A stretch of 64,000 nucleotides of DNA, from contig JACCIC010000187.1 of NCBI GenBank assembly GCA_018907035.1, positions 682,001-746,000 of the forward strand. The letters are read 5' to 3'. This document shows, one piece after another, positions 60,041-64,000 of the stretch. The notes under the pieces are model-generated. The model saw nothing but the letters and a program-made list of their open reading frames with translations, did no database searches and had not been told where the DNA came from. Each line of letters starts with the position of its first letter. Position 1 is the first letter of the stretch. Source of the stretch: Sycobia sp. Sy_11 (lineage: Eukaryota > Arthropoda > Insecta > Hymenoptera > Epichrysomallidae). Position numbers and translations under genes: made by a program.

Positions 60041-63000
60041 TTTATAGGATAGTATAAAGTAACAAATTACTTTTCGCAAACGCTTAACCTTGTAACGATA
60101 AGATTACACTTATATTGTTACGTTAATGTCTTGTGTTATTAAACATTTTTTCTCTTGTTTTGTGCAAATAAAACTCCATAGTTGTGAACGAGATATTGTT
60201 TTTTAGAAAGACAAAACCCAAAACCAATACTAATCCTTTTACATTCACCCATTGAAAAATTACGAAAATCTTTGTAAATTATCAAAAAATTATTACATAT
60301 TTTATGAACTCTTTAAAATGCGTAAGCGCATGGGGTATAATTGAAAATTATAACCAAATTGAGTGAATGATGTATGATTTTTATGATTATATGAAAATAA
60401 AACATCATTCACTTGAATGTTGAAATCAAACTAGCAGGTAAATGTTCGTTTAATCATTGTCATTCAAACATTACGTAAAAAATAAAAAAAATTTTCAAAT
60501 AAATTTTTTAGTCTTTCCTTTCAACAACATTATTGATTTTTTGGTTTTTCATTATTAAAAAATTATTACCAACGTGCACTGATAACTTGTACGTTACTAA
60601 TGAACAAACGGATTTTATTAGTTTGACTTTTTGGATAATTATAGAATGATCCGACAAAGTTAAATTTTTAAGATCGAATTGCACTTCTCGGATTCATTCC
60701 TGAAGTTGTGGTCGAAGGTGTTTTTTTTTAACATGGCTTCATTGAGTAAACTACCGTATCGATAAAGGGACCGCGGTCACTTTGAGGTAGATCTAAATTT
60801 TTTAAAAATAATACAATTAAAAAAATTCTGAGTCGTATTGTAAATTGGTTATTATTGCTTCGTGTTCAACATTTATAACTCCGTATTTTATCGCAACTAT
60901 TAGAAGAATTTTAACTATTAATATGAATTTCTCTTGATTTTTCAACAGTTTGTTTTTTTGTTTTTTTTTACCTGGTAATTTTTCGTACTATAATGATCCT
61001 CAGTTAATAATCTTTAATTCGCTATTGGATGATAAGATGGATGATAAGATTATCTACGAATCAATCCTCGTCTACTTCATATAATGTAAAATTATTATTT
61101 GGCAGATATTTTTTGCACCTACGCATGTTATACTTTTTTTTTTTATGTCGAAGGTAAATTTAAACAAAAGTCAATGGAAATTAGCTCAAATCGCTAAGCA
61201 CCATCCCGAAGCCATAATTACTGAATCGAATCAGATGAAGTCAATATGGCTTCTATTCAGAACTGAATCAAGAACTATATGAAGGGCCTCCTATAGAGGT
61301 TGCATATCCAATTTCTAAAACTTTTGCATAATTACTCATTTGTCAAGATTATTATGTTGAATATTTAAGAAAAGGATATACTTTCCAAGGGAATTTCCAA
61401 AAGTAAAATTTAACCCTCTTATTAGAATAATGTTAGATTATTTCTGTAATAGAAAAAATACAATAAATAATGACGTATCCTTTTTTACACAAGAACAAAA
61501 AAATTATTGATCATATTGTAGTTATTACAGTTGGTAGCGCCACTTAGGTTAAAAAAGCAAGTTTAAATAGATTTCTGCTTTTGATTTGGAAAGCAGTTTT
61601 GGCTGAAATAATTTACGAAAACTCAATAGAAGTGCTATGAATACGACGCGAAACTTCTGATATCTCAGATTTTTGCTCGCAATAAAGTTTGCACACTGAA
61701 ATTTATAACTAAGATTTATAACTAAGCAATCTATAACTAAGCAATTTATCAGCCAAATAATACAGTTCTTTTTGCTTGTGAGGATGTAATGCTTTCAATT
61801 TGTATATGTCGTTCTTACTTGTCTATGTCGTTCTTGGAAGCTTCCTCTCTTGGAAGTCTTGGACGACATTTATTACTTCCACGCAAAAAAATGACATAAA
61901 CAAGATTTTATAATTGTAATTGTTATTATTGTATAAAAGTGTTTCTCTTTACCAGCTATAAACAAAAAAAAATACCGAAAAAATTTACAGTGAAATTCAA
62001 AATAGGAATTTTATATTATCTTCGGAATGACAAAAATTATTTTTTTCTAAAAACTAATCTCCTTCTAATGATCAAATTCTCAGTGTACCAATTCAAGCAA
62101 CGCGGGATGGTAGGACTGACTTCGGTGGTCGATGCAACTCGTGCACGTATATTAATATAGTTATACCATAGTAAAGCCCTGTTCTACTAAACACTCAAAC
62201 AGTCATTCCATAACCGGCACATAAGTAGCGACCCACATTTTTTTCGTATATAAAATGAATGTAACTTTGATGGAATCTGCAACCTGCGAATTGATAATTC
62301 AAAGAAGAGATTAACGAACGATATAATTATCCGAACTTTTAATCATAAAGCTTTGAAAGTTATCCTCCAAAATGATATTCTGTGTTTAAACCTTTATTAA
62401 TAATTTTCAATGATTTTACAATGAATTTTTTATAGAAAAAAGAGTTTCAAGAATGCAACAACTGACTTTTTTACATGATAATCCTATTGCTTCGAGGTTT
62501 TTATCGTCATATATATGTAAATTGAAATTTGAATGTCCAAATTGCTGGGTTAAAATCAATCAAATTGATTACAAAAGTTATAAATCAAAAATACAATTTT
62601 TAAGAATATTAATTAATTGTTATTTGACAAATAAACAAAATCGATAATAGTGGCAAAAATTGAACTTTAAAATTCATGACGGCTAAATATGTACTTTTAG
62701 AGTATGGACTTTGGAAGCTTGTCTGCTTAAAAAGGTCTATATTTTCAGAAAAAAAATTTGCGTATGTTTGCAATAATTTTCCAGCAATGAAAATTCCAAT
62801 GATATATGACTAAAATCATAGCTTTAAATAATTTCTCTTTGTCGACTGTGCAATTTTATCCAATTCTTCTAATTGCACTTATATAATTCATCATAGATCA
62901 TTTTTTATACATAACGTACGCCCGAATACACAGAGATATTTTTTCGGTACGTTCGACTGTTAAGAACACTAAATTTCAATTCACGCTTATTTGTAGACAT

Positions 63001-64000
63001 TTCAAAAAGTTCACGCGAGTTCAATATTAATATTTAAAACTTCGTAAAATCAGCTACGAGAATCAGGACTGATAAAGATAGCGCCTACGGGCGTACGAAC
63101 CAATTAGCAATAAATAATAATTTTCGTTTCCGCGCGTTTCTGATATCCTTCGCGAGGTAGTATTTAAAACTTTATCTTTATTATACTTCTGGTGCTCGCC
63201 GCATAATTATACGCGGAGCGATAACGCGCGCTTCTATATACATTTCGCACAAACAATGCCCAAACTGTTAATAGATTATCCGTACATAATTAAATGCAGA
63301 TATTGACGAAAATTTATGAAACTTGTGCGTACTCGTGTAATTTTATTAATACTTTAAAGTATTAATAAAATACAATAATATTGTTAAGAATTTCTGCGAG
63401 TTTTTCAAAAGGAATTATTATCATTGCGACTAATATTTGAATCCTTCATCTGTACTAATATTATGAACAGTCAATGTTTTTTATAGTAAAAGTTATACTC
63501 ATTAACCGATTGGAATGAAATTTTTACATAAAAAAATTTTGATTATAATTCTGGTATTGTGTAGTAACATATAGGATATTTTTTATATTAACTATAGCGA
63601 TGCAATTTAAATAACTTTGTGAATGTCTTACTTCGCGCTGCGCGCGTAGAGTATTAACGGCTAAAGTGTAGTGGAGCCGTGCACACCTGCCACTAGATAG
63701 CAACATACAGATGTTAACCCGCACATGTGTAATAACGCGTGCACTCGCAAAGTTTTGCTTCTTAATATATAAGTAGAAGTATGAAGCCTAGGTCGAACCA
63801 TTTTTTAGTAAGTTTTTTTTATTCAACCTTTTTTTCACAGATTGCTCTAAGAAATTGAGGTAATTCGTTTCTCATTTTAATTTGACAGTTATTGTCATGA
63901 AAGTGAATTTTCAATAAATTTTAGTTTTTATTTGATATTGTTTGAAAGAATAGTTAATATATTTGCCTGCACATCTTACATTTAATAATTTATTTTAGTT
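60040..64000. other. AT-rich non-coding
   Basis: No gene or element was recognised. Small local duplications occur near 61027-61050, 61700-61745 and 61805-61840. CGCCACTTAGG near 61527 resembles an insect CTCF core with one mismatch. Confidence 0.4.
61145..61282 (+). other. Small open frame, 45 codons
   Basis: The ATG follows a long T tract and opens MSKVNLNKSQWKLAQIAKHH..., ending at TGA 61280-61282. The composition is protein-like, but nothing in it is recognisable. It may be a relic or chance. Confidence 0.12.

Noticed and set aside
61520..61540. CTCF-like CGCCACTTAGG
   Set aside because: A one-mismatch match to a short motif is expected by chance in 64 kb.
1..64000. CRISPR array, bacterial operon, integrated virus
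   Set aside because: No spaced direct repeats of CRISPR type, no Shine-Dalgarno or operon structure, and no viral polymerase, capsid or retroviral pol motifs were seen in any frame provided.

Overview
The window looks like a piece of an insect nuclear genome, most probably hymenopteran (inference). The background is very AT-rich. It is interrupted by short GC- and CpG-rich islands and by an unusually heavy load of long simple repeats: pure (AT)n arrays, (AG)n/(CT)n, (CA)n/(GT)n, (GTT)n, (AGT)n and (TTA)n. There is no sign of operons, Shine-Dalgarno sites or dense coding. The one certain gene has spliceosomal introns and a signal peptide, and the recognisable transposon is mariner-class. No virus, CRISPR array, rRNA or convincing tRNA was found.

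One gene can be built with confidence: a secreted ribonuclease T2 on the + strand, 50092-55189. It joins exons 50092-50162, 54400-54961 and 55040-55189 into 260 residues. All splice phases agree, and both catalytic motifs carry the His/His-Glu-Lys-His residues. A 4.2 kb intron separates the signal-peptide exon from the catalytic exons.

Most of the rest looks like intronic or intergenic DNA. On the minus strand, two sites fuse a pyrimidine tract and 3' splice site directly to a consensus 5' splice site: near 58384 and near 7051, with a weaker third near 20075. This is the signature of recursive-splicing (ratchet) points, which lie in very long introns. No such site was seen on the + strand. 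The simplest reading is that much of the window is one giant minus-strand intron, with the RNase T2 gene nested in it in antisense orientation. The site at 58384 also has a second consensus donor 45 nt downstream, so it could be a recursive-splice exon. Several short islands have splice-site-like borders (minus: 56414-56451, 29739-29778; plus: 15799-15828, 18898-18931, 36429-36573, 37219-37285, 37356-37391). They are listed as low-confidence candidate exons.

The only clear mobile element is a decayed mariner on the minus strand, about 44130-45995. It is interrupted by a 740 bp inserted element at 44603-45342 that has short terminal inverted repeats and a TA target-site duplication. Removing the insert and one TA rejoins the mariner reading frame.

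Layout: 1-3240 AT-rich with repeats; 3250-4330 GC island with possible first exons on both strands; 4330-7780 AT-rich with the ratchet site at 7051; 7790-8890 strongest GC island with a G4-like tract; 8890-11870 AT-rich; 11880-12700 GC island; 12700-16080 AT-rich; 16080-16770 GC island; 16780-20740 AT-rich; 20740-21880 purine/pyrimidine microsatellite cluster; 21880-28590 AT-rich; 28595-29448 overlapping long open frames; 29450-34970 AT-rich with a GC patch at 32750-33245; 34970-35640 and 37690-38820 microsatellite clusters; 38820-44130 AT-rich; 44130-45995 nested mariner; 46000-50050 AT-rich with a GC patch at its start; 50064-55300 RNase T2; 55300-57000 mixed with a candidate exon; 57030-57860 GC island; 57870-64000 AT-rich with the ratchet/RS site at 58384.
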